A stretch of 64,000 nucleotides of DNA from Streptomyces polyasparticus (GTDB lineage Bacteria; Actinomycetota; Actinomycetes; Streptomycetales; Streptomycetaceae). The DNA lies in assembly GCF_014493765.1 (NCBI RefSeq), contig NZ_JACTVJ010000024.1:118415-182414 (forward strand), in the 5' to 3' direction. Below, piece after piece: positions 25,305 through 35,762 of this stretch; within the stretch, counting starts at the first letter, position 1; each line of letters begins with the position of its first letter. The notes below the pieces were generated by a model. It made no database searches, was not told the origin of the DNA, and saw only the letters and a program-made list of their open reading frames with translations. A program made the position numbers and the translations under genes.

Positions 25305-26425
25305 AGCTCGAACGCGTCGAACTGCACCATGTGGCCCTCCCCTTGGTCACCCCGTTCCGTACGTCCTTCGGGACGATGACCGCCAAGGACACCTTCCTCC
25401 TGAGGGTGGTCACGGACGAGGCGGAGGGCTGGTCGGAGTTCGCGGCCGATCCCGCGCCCGACTACTGCTCGGAGTTCCTGGCCGGGGCCGAGATCGTCAT
25501 CCGGGACTTCCTGCTGCCCCGCATCGCCGCGCTGCCGCAGCTCACGACGGCCGCGCTCGCCCCGGTGATGCACCAGGTCAAGGGCCATGAGCTGGCGAAG
25601 GCCGCGGTCGAGACGGCCTTCCTCGACGCCGAGCTGCGGTCGTACGGGATGTCGCTGGCGACCTACCTCGGCGCGGTCCGCGAGCGGGTGCCCGCCGGGG
25701 TCTCGGTCGGCATCAAGGACTCGGTGCCCGCGCTGCTGGACGACGTCGAGCGGTATCTCGCCGAGGGCTACGTACGGATCAAGCTGAAGATCGAGCCGGG
25801 CTGGGACGTCGAGCCGGTACGTGCGGTGCGCGAGCGGTTCGGTGCGGAGCTGCCGCTCCAAGTCGACGCCAACACGGCGTACACGCTCGCGGATGCGGAG
25901 CAGCTGCGGAAGCTCGACGCGTACGGGCTGCTGCTCATCGAGGAGCCCCTGGACGAGAACAATCTGCACGCGCACGCCCTGCTGCAGCAGCGCATCACGA
26001 CCCCCGTATGCCTGGACGAGTCCCTGCACAACGCGCGCGACGCGGCCTCCGCGATCGCGATGGACGCCTGCCGCGTGGTCAATGTGAAGCCCGCGCGGGT
26101 CGGCGGCTACCTGGAGGCCCGCCGGCTGCACGACGTCGCCGCCGCGCACGGGGTGCCGGCCTGGGTGGGCGGCATGCTGGAGACCGGGATCGGGCGCGCG
26201 CCCAATCTCGCCCTCGCGGCGCTGCCGGGCTTCACGCTGCCGGGAGACACGTCGGCTTCCAGCCGCTACTTCGCGGAGGACATCACCGACCCGTTCGTAC
26301 TGGAGGCGGGCCATCTGCGGGTGCCCACCGGTCCGGGCATCGGAACGGCCCCGCGCCCCGATGCGCTGCGGCGCTTCACACTGGCCCGGAGGGACCTGTA
26401 CGCGGGGGTGGGGCGCCCGGCGTAG
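25301..26425 (+). CDS. N-succinyl(acyl)amino acid racemase / o-succinylbenzoate synthase, enolase superfamily
   Basis: 374 residues. Muconate-lactonising subgroup residues fall where expected: general acid/base Lys161-x-Lys163 (IKLKIEP), metal ligands Asp189 (VDANTAY), Glu214 (IEEPLDE) and Asp239 (CLDES), and the opposite base Lys263 (NVKPARVGG). The numbering coincides with that of the Amycolatopsis NSAR/OSBS enzyme. Streptomyces makes menaquinone by the futalosine route, so MenC activity is not needed and racemisation of N-acylamino acids is the likelier role. GTG start overlaps the GNAT stop. Confidence 0.9.
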   Translation: MKLERVELHHVALPLVTPFRTSFGTMTAKDTFLLRVVTDEAEGWSEFAADPAPDYCSEFLAGAEIVIRDFLLPRIAALPQLTTAALAPVMHQVKGHELAKAAVETAFLDAELRSYGMSLATYLGAVRERVPAGVSVGIKDSVPALLDDVERYLAEGYVRIKLKIEPGWDVEPVRAVRERFGAELPLQVDANTAYTLADAEQLRKLDAYGLLLIEEPLDENNLHAHALLQQRITTPVCLDESLHNARDAASAIAMDACRVVNVKPARVGGYLEARRLHDVAAAHGVPAWVGGMLETGIGRAPNLALAALPGFTLPGDTSASSRYFAEDITDPFVLEAGHLRVPTGPGIGTAPRPDALRRFTLARRDLYAGVGRPA

Positions 26426-26429
26426 CCGG

Positions 26430-26475
26430 CGCTTCAGGGGCGCGGGGAACTGCGCGGGAAGGGGCCACCGGCCCG
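26430..26475 (+). repeat. GC-rich dispersed intergenic motif
   Basis: CAGGGGCGCGGGGAACTGCG followed by AAGGGGCCACCGGCCCGC. From general knowledge, the GGGGCGCGGGGAACTGCGCG string is widely scattered in Streptomyces intergenic DNA. One copy here, just after the racemase gene. Confidence 0.5.
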
Positions 26476-26559
26476 CGGCCGCCCACGCGCGCCACGCAAG
26501 CGCGGCGGTTGGGCGTCCCACGGGAGCAGGGCCCTGAACGACCACGTTAGATTGACCCC

Positions 26560-27348
26560 GTGCCCCTCAGCCTCAGCCGCCGCGCCACCCTCGGCCTCAG
26601 CGCCCTGCCCGTTGCCGCGCTGCTCGCCGTCGCCGGACTCGCCCCGCTGCCGTTCACCGTGGCGCAGCCCGGCGGGACATCGGACGTGCTCGGTGAGCAC
26701 GACGGCAAGCCCGTGATCACCATCGAGGGCGCGCAGACCCGCGACACGAGCGGCGAGCTGCGGATGACCACGATCCTCGCGACGGGACCGGACGCGGACG
26801 TCGACTTCGGCGACGTGGTCGACGGCTGGTTCCGCACTGACCGTGCGGTGATGCCGCGCGACGCCGTCTATCCGAGCGGCGGCAGCGTCAAGGAGATCGA
26901 GGAGCACAATGTCGCCGAGATGCGGAAGTCGCAGAACTCCGCGGTCGCGGCGGCCCTGAACTATCTGGACGAGGACCCGGCCAAGGTCAAGGTCGACCTC
27001 GAACTCGCCGGCATCGGCGGCCCCAGCGCGGGGCTGCTGTTCTCCCTCGGCATCGTCGACAAACTCGACGGCGACGGTGCGGGCGGCGATCTGACCGGCG
27101 GCCGCTCCATCGCCGGTACGGGCACGATCGACGCGGACGGCAAGGTGGGCCCGGTCGGCGGTGTCTCGCTCAAGACCCAGGCGGCCAAACGCGACGGCGC
27201 CACGGTCTTCCTGGTCCCGAAGGCCGAGTGCGCGGATGCGCAGGCGGAGCTGCCGAAGGGACTCCGGCTGATCCCGGTCACCTCCCTGGAGCAGACGGTG
27301 GAGGCGCTCAGGGCCCTGGACAAGGGCGGGGACGTTCCTAGCTGCTGA
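26560..27348 (+). CDS. Secreted/membrane-anchored Lon-like (S16) serine protease
   Basis: 262 residues from GTG 26560. An N-terminal hydrophobic signal/anchor (residues about 8-34) precedes a region with no recognisable PDZ domain and a Lon proteolytic domain. The Ser-Lys dyad is Ser156 in GIGGPSAGLLFSLG and Lys205 in GGVSLKTQAAKRDG, with FLVPKAEC beyond. It corresponds to the YlbL/PDZ-Lon group, here without an obvious PDZ. It should act outside the membrane on exported proteins. It slightly overlaps a small convergent gene at its 3' end. Confidence 0.85.
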   Translation: MPLSLSRRATLGLSALPVAALLAVAGLAPLPFTVAQPGGTSDVLGEHDGKPVITIEGAQTRDTSGELRMTTILATGPDADVDFGDVVDGWFRTDRAVMPRDAVYPSGGSVKEIEEHNVAEMRKSQNSAVAAALNYLDEDPAKVKVDLELAGIGGPSAGLLFSLGIVDKLDGDGAGGDLTGGRSIAGTGTIDADGKVGPVGGVSLKTQAAKRDGATVFLVPKAECADAQAELPKGLRLIPVTSLEQTVEALRALDKGGDVPSC

Positions 27349-27520
27349 AGGCGGGGGCCGGACGGCCCGGGGTGGCCAGGCGCAGGCCCACGTGGACCAG
27401 GGTCCAGCCGAGGCGGACGCGCATGCCGGACGGCTCCTCGGCGGAGTTCAACTCCCCGGGGGCGTGCGGGAGTTCGGTGGTGCGCTGGTGATGTACGTAC
27501 AGATGTGCTTCGGGTATCAC
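27338..27520 (-). CDS. Small protein (60 aa) co-translated with the ArsR regulator
   Basis: The GTG start overlaps the stop of the upstream regulator (GTGA at 27517-27520). The product has a polar N-terminal half (IPEAHLYVHHQRTTELPHA) and an amphipathic stretch GMRVRLGWTLVHVGLRLA before a Pro/Ala tail. The coupled start and good codon bias support it, but no family is recognised. Its end overlaps the Lon-like gene by 11 bp, tail to tail. Confidence 0.55.
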   Translation of the reverse strand: MIPEAHLYVHHQRTTELPHAPGELNSAEEPSGMRVRLGWTLVHVGLRLATPGRPAPAFSS

Positions 27521-28116
27521 TTCGAGTCCTCCTCGTCGGTACGGGGGAACGCGTGCAGCTGTACACGGAATGCTCGCTCGCCCGGCCCCCGTTCGCCGGG
27601 CATGTCGCGCTTGTAGCTCTCGATCACTTCCATCAGCCGTTCGCTCAGCTCGCGTGCCTGCTCGGGCGTGATGCTGAGTCGCCAGCCGCTCATGTCGGCC
27701 GCGTCGCGCCATTCCTCGGGGAGTTGGTACCGCGTCCCCAGAAACGTGTTGAGCTCAGATGTGTGCTGGTCGGCCATCATGTGCAGCATCGACTCGACTG
27801 CTCCGCGCACCGTGGGGTCCGGGTCGTGGATCAGCTCGGACGTCATCCGAGTGCCGACGTGCACCGCTTTCCACCAGCGCTCCCGCCCCTTCCCGTGCTC
27901 CGGGGCGTCCTCCACGAATCCGTGCGCGGCGAGCTGTCGCAGGTGATAGCTGGTCGCCCCGCTCGACTCGCCCAGTCGGTCGGCCAGTTGAGATGCGGTC
28001 GCCGGGCCGAAGCGCCGCAGTGCGTCGAGCAGTTGCATGCGCAGCGGGTGGGCGAGACCGCGCAGGGAACGCGGGTCGAGCTCGCGGATCTCGGTGTTCT
28101 TCTCCGGTTCGGCCAT
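27517..28116 (-). CDS. ArsR/SmtB-like helix-turn-helix regulator
   Basis: 199 residues from ATG 28116. The winged helix covers LRGLAHPLRMQLLDALRRFGPATASQLADRLGESSGATSYHLRQLAAHGFVEDAPE, followed by GRERWWKAV of the wing. The C-terminal half (about 100-199) is helical with no metal-binding Cys cluster, matching the HTH_20 ArsR-like proteins with a longer C-terminal ligand domain. Upstream lies a perfect 17-bp inverted repeat (28135-28176), an obvious candidate operator. Confidence 0.9.
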   Translation of the reverse strand: MAEPEKNTEIRELDPRSLRGLAHPLRMQLLDALRRFGPATASQLADRLGESSGATSYHLRQLAAHGFVEDAPEHGKGRERWWKAVHVGTRMTSELIHDPDPTVRGAVESMLHMMADQHTSELNTFLGTRYQLPEEWRDAADMSGWRLSITPEQARELSERLMEVIESYKRDMPGERGPGERAFRVQLHAFPRTDEEDSK

Positions 28117-28134
28117 GCCCCCACCGTAGCGATG

Positions 28135-28176
28135 CAAAGACTTGGTTGCAACGGGTTCTTTGCAACCAAGTCTTTG
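28135..28176. promoter_or_regulatory. Perfect 17-bp inverted repeat, candidate ArsR-like operator
   Basis: CAAAGACTTGGTTGCAA (28135-28151) is repeated as its exact reverse complement at 28160-28176 with an 8-bp spacer. It is strikingly AT-rich for this genome and begins 19 bp before the regulator ATG, also following the betaine-transporter operon. An operator for autoregulation is the favoured reading; it could also help terminate the operon. Confidence 0.7.
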
Positions 28177-28202
28177 TAACTTCGGAGTGGCCGAAACCCG
28201 CC

Positions 28203-29171
28203 CTAGCTCTTCGTGACAAACCCCTCCGAAACCAACCAGTCCAACGCCACCTGATGCGGATCCTGCCCGTCCACATCCACCTTGGCGTTCAGATCCTGCG
28301 CCACCGAGTTCGTCAGCTTCTTGGTGATCGGGTCGAGGATGTCCGCGATCTCGGGGTGCTCCTTCATCGTCGCGGCGTTCATCATCGGCGCCGCGTTGTA
28401 CGACGGGAAGAAGTGCTTGTCGTCCTCCATCACGACCAGATCCATCGCCTTGATCCGGCCGTCCGTCGTGAAGACCAGGCCGAACGTGCAGGCCGAGCCG
28501 CCGGACACCTGCGTGTAGACGATCCCGGAGTCCATCGTCTGCACCTGGGACGGCGGGATCTTCATGCCGTACGCCTTCTCCATCCCGGGCAGTCCGTCGT
28601 CGCGCGAGGCGAACTCCTGGTTGACGCAGAGCGTCACCGCCGACGGGTCCGACTTCGAGAGCGCGGCGACGTCGGAGAGCGTCTTCGTGCCGTACTTCTT
28701 CTCGTTGGCCTGGTTGACGGCGAGGGCGTACGTGTTGTTGAGCTCGGCGGGCGGCAGCCAGTCGATGCCGTTCTTCAGGTCCGCGTCGTGCACGGCCTTC
28801 CACTGCGCCTCGGCGCCGACGACCGGCTCCGTATTGCCGAGATAGGTGATCCAGCCGGTGCCCGTGTACTCGTACATCCCGTCCGCGTCACCGGACTTGA
28901 CCGCCTCGCGCGCACCGATCGAGCCCTGGATGCCGGTGCGGTCGAGGACGTCGGCGCCCGCCGCCTTCAGGGCGATGCCCATGATCTGGCCGAGCACCAG
29001 CTGCTCGGTGAACTCCTTGGACGTGACCGTGAGATCGACCCCGTCGAGCGGTCTGCCCTTGCCGATCGAGCCCGGCGCCACATCCGCGACCAGCGGGCTT
29101 CCGCTGTGCAGACCGCAGCCGGCAAGCGCGGCCACGAGGAGCGCCGCGGCCCCGTACGCAAGCCGTCTCAT
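28203..29171 (-). CDS. Glycine betaine/choline ABC transporter, substrate-binding lipoprotein
   Basis: 322 residues. A lipoprotein signal ends in LVAALAGC. The mature part is an OpuAC/OpuBC-type binding domain: LTVTSKEFTEQLVLGQIMGIALKAAG, GMYEYTGTGWITYLGN, and an NxxxxAPMM loop near the end. Aromatic residues of the betaine cage cannot be placed with certainty. It is the last gene of the four-gene Opu operon; its ATG overlaps the permease stop (ATGA). It captures osmoprotectant outside the membrane. Confidence 0.92.
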   Translation of the reverse strand: MRRLAYGAAALLVAALAGCGLHSGSPLVADVAPGSIGKGRPLDGVDLTVTSKEFTEQLVLGQIMGIALKAAGADVLDRTGIQGSIGAREAVKSGDADGMYEYTGTGWITYLGNTEPVVGAEAQWKAVHDADLKNGIDWLPPAELNNTYALAVNQANEKKYGTKTLSDVAALSKSDPSAVTLCVNQEFASRDDGLPGMEKAYGMKIPPSQVQTMDSGIVYTQVSGGSACTFGLVFTTDGRIKAMDLVVMEDDKHFFPSYNAAPMMNAATMKEHPEIADILDPITKKLTNSVAQDLNAKVDVDGQDPHQVALDWLVSEGFVTKS

Positions 29172-30061
29172 GACCGCACCTCCAGTCCGCGCGGCCGCAG
29201 CAACAGCTCCGCGAGCGAGGCCAGCCAGTCCACGAGCAGCGCGAGCGCGACCGTCAGGATCGAGCCGAGGACCAGGACCGGCATGCGCTGGGTGGTGATC
29301 CCGGTGGAGATCAGGTCGCCGAGTCCGCCACCGCCGCCGAAGGTCGCGAGCGTCGCGGTGCCCACGTTCAGGACGAGCGCCGTCCGTACGCCCGCGAGGA
29401 TCAGCGGTACGGCGAGGGGGAGTTCGACCTTGGTGAGGACGCCGGCCGGCGACATCCCGATGCCGCGCGCGGCCTCCAGGAGCGTCGGATCGTTGGCCTT
29501 GAGGCCCGCGATGGTGTTGGAGAGCACGGGCAGGACCGCGTAGATCACCATGCCGACCAGGGCGGCCTTCTTGCCGATGCCCATCCAGATGACGAGCAGC
29601 GCGAGCAGGCCGATCGCCGGGGTCGCCTGGCCGATGTTGGCGAGCGCCATCGCGAACGGGGCCGCCGGACGCAGCCGCTTGCGCGTCAGGAGGATCCCCA
29701 GCGGGATCGCGATGATCAGCACGAAGAACGTGGAGATCACGGTGAGTTCGATGTGCTGGCGCAGCCGCACCCAGACATTGCCGTCCGCGAGGGCGTTCTG
29801 CGAGATCGAGTCGAGCTCGGCGTTGCGGAACCACAGCCAGGTGATCAGCAGCACGACGAGCAGCGTCACCGGCAGGAACGTCAGCTTCTGCCAGGTCAGC
29901 CGGCGCGGCTCCCGTACGGGGGAGAGCGGCGGAGTCGCCTCCGGCTCGCCCTCGCCGGTGTCGCGGAACGTATGGCCCCTGACCTCGTGCTCGCCGTCGG
30001 GGCGGCGTGGTTCGGCGGGGTGCGGGCCGAGCGGCGGCTCGCCCGCCGGGGACGGGCTCAT
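29168..30061 (-). CDS. Glycine betaine/choline ABC transporter permease
   Basis: 297 residues with a ~60-residue charged N-terminal extension followed by about six TM helices. The permease EAA-loop reads DPTLLEAARGIGMSPAGVLTKVELPLAVPLILAG. The segment ATFGGGGGLGDLISTG is typical of OpuBB/OpuBD permeases. It starts at an ATG overlapping the ATPase stop. Confidence 0.92.
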   Translation of the reverse strand: MSPSPAGEPPLGPHPAEPRRPDGEHEVRGHTFRDTGEGEPEATPPLSPVREPRRLTWQKLTFLPVTLLVVLLITWLWFRNAELDSISQNALADGNVWVRLRQHIELTVISTFFVLIIAIPLGILLTRKRLRPAAPFAMALANIGQATPAIGLLALLVIWMGIGKKAALVGMVIYAVLPVLSNTIAGLKANDPTLLEAARGIGMSPAGVLTKVELPLAVPLILAGVRTALVLNVGTATLATFGGGGGLGDLISTGITTQRMPVLVLGSILTVALALLVDWLASLAELLLRPRGLEVRS

Positions 30062-31332
30062 GACGCGTCCTCCGTGAAGCCGGCGCCCTCGCCCTCCTGT
30101 GCGCGATGGGTCTGCTCGGCGCGCTGGTCCTGCAGGTCGTGCTGGTGCTCGATGGCGTCGAGCCGGTCCTGTTCGAGGAGTTCGTGCACGGAGTTCATCA
30201 GCGTCTCCATGTCGACGACGCCCGTGTACTCGCCGCGCCGCCCGGTCACCGCGACCCGGCCCGCGCTCTCCGTGAGCACGGCCTCCAGGGCGTCGCGCAG
30301 TGTGGCGTCGCGGGTCACCGTGTCGTGCACGAGCGCGCCCGCGCGGGCCAGCGAGCCGCGCGCCCGCATCAGGTCGCCGCGCCTGAGCCACTTGTAGGGC
30401 CGGCCGCGCTTGTCGAGCAGGAGCAGTTCGTTGGTGGTGCCGTCGCGCAGTTTGTTGAAGATCTCCTGCAGCGGATCGTCCACGGTCACGGTCGGGTAGT
30501 CGCGGATCTCCACATCCCGTACGCGGGTGAGGTTCAGCCGCTTCAGCGCGGCTCCGGCGCCCACGAAGCCCGACACGAAGTCGTCGGCGGGGTTGGTGAG
30601 GATCGCCTCGGGGGTGTCGAACTGCGCGATGTGCGAGCGCTCCCGCAGGACCGCGATCCGGTCGCCCAGCTTGATGGCCTCGTCGAAGTCGTGCGTGACG
30701 AACACGATCGTCTTGTGCAGCTCGTGCTGCAGCCGGATCAGCTCGTCCTGGAGATGGTCCCGGGTGATCGGGTCGACCGCGCCGAACGGCTCGTCCATCA
30801 GGAGTACGGGCGGATCGGCAGCCAACGCCCTTGCCACGCCGACCCGTTGCTGCTGGCCGCCGGAGAGCTGGCGCGGATAGCGCCCGTGGAACTCGCCCGG
30901 GTCGAGGCCCACCAGGTCGAGCATCTCCTCGACCCGGTCCTTGATCTTCGGTTTCGACCAGCCGATCATCTTCGGCACAAGCGCGATGTTCTGCGCGACG
31001 GTCATGTGCGGGAAGAGCCCGGAGGACTGGATCGCATAGCCGACCTTGCGGCGCAGCTTCACCGGATCCATGTCGGTGACGTCCTCGCCGCCGATCCGGA
31101 TCCGGCCGCCCGTGGGCTCGATCAGACGGTTGATCATCTTCAGTGTCGTGGACTTACCGCAGCCCGAGGGCCCCACGAAGATGACCAGTTCACCGGCCTT
31201 GATCTCCATGTTCACGCTGTCCACCGCGGGATCGGAACTGCCCGGGTAGCGCTTGGTGAGGTTCTCCAGCTCGATGGTCGCGCCCGTGGTCTGCTTCTCG
31301 GACGGCGCCGCGGTCGTGGTCGTCTCAGACAC
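30058..31332 (-). CDS. Glycine betaine/choline ABC transporter ATP-binding protein with CBS domains
   Basis: 424 residues from a GTG. Walker A is GPSGCGKST, the Q-loop [11 protein letters not shown], the signature [15 protein letters not shown] and Walker [14 protein letters not shown]. After residue ~290 two CBS modules follow ([19 protein letters not shown] and [25 protein letters not shown]), known in OpuA-type ATPases to sense ionic strength or c-di-AMP. A His/Gln/Asp-rich tail ends the protein. The start overlaps the upstream permease gene by 8 bp. Confidence 0.94.
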   Translation of the reverse strand: MSETTTTAAPSEKQTTGATIELENLTKRYPGSSDPAVDSVNMEIKAGELVIFVGPSGCGKSTTLKMINRLIEPTGGRIRIGGEDVTDMDPVKLRRKVGYAIQSSGLFPHMTVAQNIALVPKMIGWSKPKIKDRVEEMLDLVGLDPGEFHGRYPRQLSGGQQQRVGVARALAADPPVLLMDEPFGAVDPITRDHLQDELIRLQHELHKTIVFVTHDFDEAIKLGDRIAVLRERSHIAQFDTPEAILTNPADDFVSGFVGAGAALKRLNLTRVRDVEIRDYPTVTVDDPLQEIFNKLRDGTTNELLLLDKRGRPYKWLRRGDLMRARGSLARAGALVHDTVTRDATLRDALEAVLTESAGRVAVTGRRGEYTGVVDMETLMNSVHELLEQDRLDAIEHQHDLQDQRAEQTHRAQEGEGAGFTEDAS

Positions 31333-31972
31333 GGATACCCCTAGAGATGGTCAGCCGTCCGACCAGGACGTAGGCGGCGTCGAAGAGCAGCGCGAGGACG
31401 ACGATCCCGAGCGTGCCCGCGAGCACCTGGTTCAGCGCGTTCTTGGAGCCGAGGGAGCCGATCCCGCGGAAGATCTCGTTGCCGAGCCCGGGCCCCGAGG
31501 CATACGCGGCGATCGCGGCGATGCCCATCAGCATCTGCGTGGAGACCCGGATGCCGGTGAGGATCGGCGGCCACGCGAGCGGCAGTTCGACCTTGAAGAG
31601 CCGCGCCGTACGCGACATCCCGATGCCCTTGGCCGCGTCCACCAGCGACGGATCGACCCCGCGCAGGCCCACGATCGCGTTCCGCACGATCGGCAGAAGT
31701 CCGTACAGGGTCAGCGCGATCACCGTCGGCGGGACACCCAGGCCGACGATCGGGATCAGCAGACCGATCAGGGCGAGGGAGGGGACGGTGAGGATCGTCG
31801 AGGTGGTGAGGGTGGCGAGATTGCCCGCCCATTCGCTGCGGTACGTGACCACGCCGATCAGGACGCCGAGGAGCGTGGCGATGACCATGCACTGGAAGAC
31901 CGCGCTGGCGTGCTGGAACGCGTCCGCGAGCAACTGCTCGTGGCGGCTGCTGAGGTAATCCCAGAAGTTCAC
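31325..31972 (-). CDS. Glycine betaine/choline ABC transporter permease
   Basis: 215 residues from a GTG with GAGGTGAG upstream. It has six TM helices, with the EAA-loop PSLVDAAKGIGMSRTARLFKVELPLAWPPILTG and the SGPGLGNEIFRGIG segment. It is the first gene of the four-gene Opu operon and pairs with the second permease. It begins 34 bp after the Lrp-family gene stop in the same direction, so readthrough from that gene is possible. Confidence 0.92.
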   Translation of the reverse strand: MNFWDYLSSRHEQLLADAFQHASAVFQCMVIATLLGVLIGVVTYRSEWAGNLATLTTSTILTVPSLALIGLLIPIVGLGVPPTVIALTLYGLLPIVRNAIVGLRGVDPSLVDAAKGIGMSRTARLFKVELPLAWPPILTGIRVSTQMLMGIAAIAAYASGPGLGNEIFRGIGSLGSKNALNQVLAGTLGIVVLALLFDAAYVLVGRLTISRGIRV

Positions 31973-32006
31973 ACCAGCTCACCTCTCGGATCGGGGCCGA
32001 CTCGGC

Positions 32007-33787
<1,781 letters not shown>

Positions 33788-33824
33788 GGCCGGGTGAGGC
33801 CGCTACGGCCTGTGCGCGACGAGT

Positions 33825-33852
33825 GGGGCGGGACCTTCCGGGGTCCCGCCCC
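33825..33852. terminator. Terminator shared by hppD and the TPR gene
   Basis: GGGGCGGGACC-TTCCGG-GGTCCCGCCCC, a perfect 11-bp stem between convergent genes. Confidence 0.8.
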
Positions 33853-33859
33853 TTCGCGT

Positions 33860-35665
33860 TCAGCGTGCGGTGCGCTTGGGCGCCGGCTTCTTGCTTCCGC
33901 CGCCCCCGCTGCCGCTGCTGGTACCGCCGCCGCTTCCGCCACCGCTCTGCTTGCGCGGAGCCGTCCGCTGCGGTGTTTCCTGCGGTGTTTCCTGCTGTGT
34001 ACGGGGGGTCTGCTTCCGGTACGAGGACGAGCCGGAGCCGGAGCCGGAGCCGGACCCAGAGCCGGAACCGGAGCCCGAACCTGAGCCCTGACGCGAGGAA
34101 CCCCCTTGCGAGGAACCCCCGTCCTGCGAGGACGACTTGGGCCCGCCCCGGCCGACCGGCCGCGTCTGCTGCTGACCCGACCCCGAGGACCGGCCGAGCG
34201 AGGGCGGCTTCGGCTTCTCGCCCGTGACGTTCACCGGACCGCCCGGCGGCGGCTCGCCCAGGGTGTCCAGGGCCGCCTGCGCGGCCGGCGCGTGCAGCTG
34301 CGAGAAGTACGGATTGACCTTCAGCGCCTCCGTCAGGAAGCGCCGGGCCGCCCCGTACTCGCCCGAGGCCCGCTCGATCTGCCCGCGGTGATACGCGAAC
34401 AGGGCGCTGCGCGGGGCGTCCTTGTCCATGGCCCGCTTCGAGAACGCAAGGGCCCGCTTGTTGTCCCCGGCCTTGTAGTGTGCCCAGCCCAGCGCGTCGG
34501 TGACCTGCCGCCCGGGATGCCGCCGGAACTCCGCGGTCAGCCGTGCGACGGCCGCCTCCGCGTCCCCGTGGTCGGCCTCGAAGAGCCCGAGCACCAGCTG
34601 ATCCGCTCCCGGGTCCGCCAACTGCCGCCGTACGGCGTCGTACTGGGCGTTGGCCGCCGCGTCGAGCCCGATCGACTCGTACAGCTCGCCCAGCTCCACC
34701 GCGTACTGCGGCAGCGGCAGCTTGCGCTGTGCGTCCTGGTACCCCGCAAGGGCGTCCGTGGTCCGCCCGAGCGCCGCGAGCGCGCGGGCCCGGCCGCCGA
34801 GGGACGGGTAGTGCTCCGGGTCGGTGCGCAGCGCCGTCTCGAACCAGCGGAGCGCGTCCGCCGCCTCCCCGCGCTCCCACGCCAGCTCGCCCACGCTGTG
34901 CTGGTAGGCGGCCTGTTCGGCGGGTGCGTCGGCGAGCGCGGCGGCGTCCGCGATCGCGGCGGCCGCGTTCTCGCGCCAGCCGCGGTCCACGTACAGCTCG
35001 GCGGAACGCGCCATGATCGCCGCGTTGTTGTGCAGCTCCTGGAGCTTCTCCAGGGCCTTGTCGGCCGCCTTGTAGTCGCCGAGCCGGTCATAGGTGTCGA
35101 CCAGGACGGGATACAGGTTCCAGCGCCCCGGCTTCTGCATCACCGCAAGCTCGCCCCACTTCTTGGCGGCCCGGTAGTCGTGCCGTGCGTGCGCGAGCGC
35201 GGCCATCTGGGCGAGCGCCTCGATGTTGCCCTTGTCGGCGGGCAGCACCGCGAGTGAACGGTTCAGGGCCTGCTCGGCCCGGGTGTAGAGCCCGCGGTCC
35301 GCGGTGCGCCTGCCGTGCTCCACGTACGCGCCGCCGAGCACCGCCCAGGACTCCTCGTCCCCGGGGTGCTTCGCGAGATGCGCCTCGCGGTCGGCGATCA
35401 GCGCGCCGAGGTCCGTCAGCGCGGCCGGCGCCCCGGCGCCCACGGCCTGCATCGCCCGGCCCACCGGCCCCGGCGCCGGCTCGGGGCCGTGGTCCACGAG
35501 CAGCGGGAGCGCGAAGACGGTGCAGGAGAGGACGACCGAGCCCACGACGGACGTGATCATGGTCCGGCGCAGGGTCTGGGCGCTGCTGCGGGGCGGTGGA
35601 GTGCGCTGAGCTTGGGTGGTGAGGGCTCCCGCGTCCGGAGCCTCACGTTCCTGTTCGTTCTCCAT
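33860..35665 (-). CDS. Membrane-anchored TPR-repeat protein with Ser/Gly/Pro-rich tail
   Basis: 601 residues. A single TM helix (SVVGSVVLSCTVFALPLLV, residues about 39-57) is followed by many TPR units (for example EESWAVLGGAYVEHGRR and YPVLVDTYDRLGDYKAADKALEKL) up to about residue 470. The last ~120 residues are low complexity: a run of Gly-Ser dipeptides, a TQQETPQETPQRTAP segment and a basic end. It is probably a surface or membrane scaffold. The long tail is encoded by nearly perfect 6-bp GGCTCC-type repeats (34030-34090). Confidence 0.85.
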   Translation of the reverse strand: MENEQEREAPDAGALTTQAQRTPPPRSSAQTLRRTMITSVVGSVVLSCTVFALPLLVDHGPEPAPGPVGRAMQAVGAGAPAALTDLGALIADREAHLAKHPGDEESWAVLGGAYVEHGRRTADRGLYTRAEQALNRSLAVLPADKGNIEALAQMAALAHARHDYRAAKKWGELAVMQKPGRWNLYPVLVDTYDRLGDYKAADKALEKLQELHNNAAIMARSAELYVDRGWRENAAAAIADAAALADAPAEQAAYQHSVGELAWERGEAADALRWFETALRTDPEHYPSLGGRARALAALGRTTDALAGYQDAQRKLPLPQYAVELGELYESIGLDAAANAQYDAVRRQLADPGADQLVLGLFEADHGDAEAAVARLTAEFRRHPGRQVTDALGWAHYKAGDNKRALAFSKRAMDKDAPRSALFAYHRGQIERASGEYGAARRFLTEALKVNPYFSQLHAPAAQAALDTLGEPPPGGPVNVTGEKPKPPSLGRSSGSGQQQTRPVGRGGPKSSSQDGGSSQGGSSRQGSGSGSGSGSGSGSGSGSGSSSYRKQTPRTQQETPQETPQRTAPRKQSGGGSGGGTSSGSGGGGSKKPAPKRTAR

Positions 35666-35762
35666 GGCGCAACTGTGCGCCCATATGAAGAGCACACGGA
35701 TGTACGGCAAGCGGTTGACCGACGGGTTCACACCGATGGCCCCGGGTGCCAGGCTGGAGATC

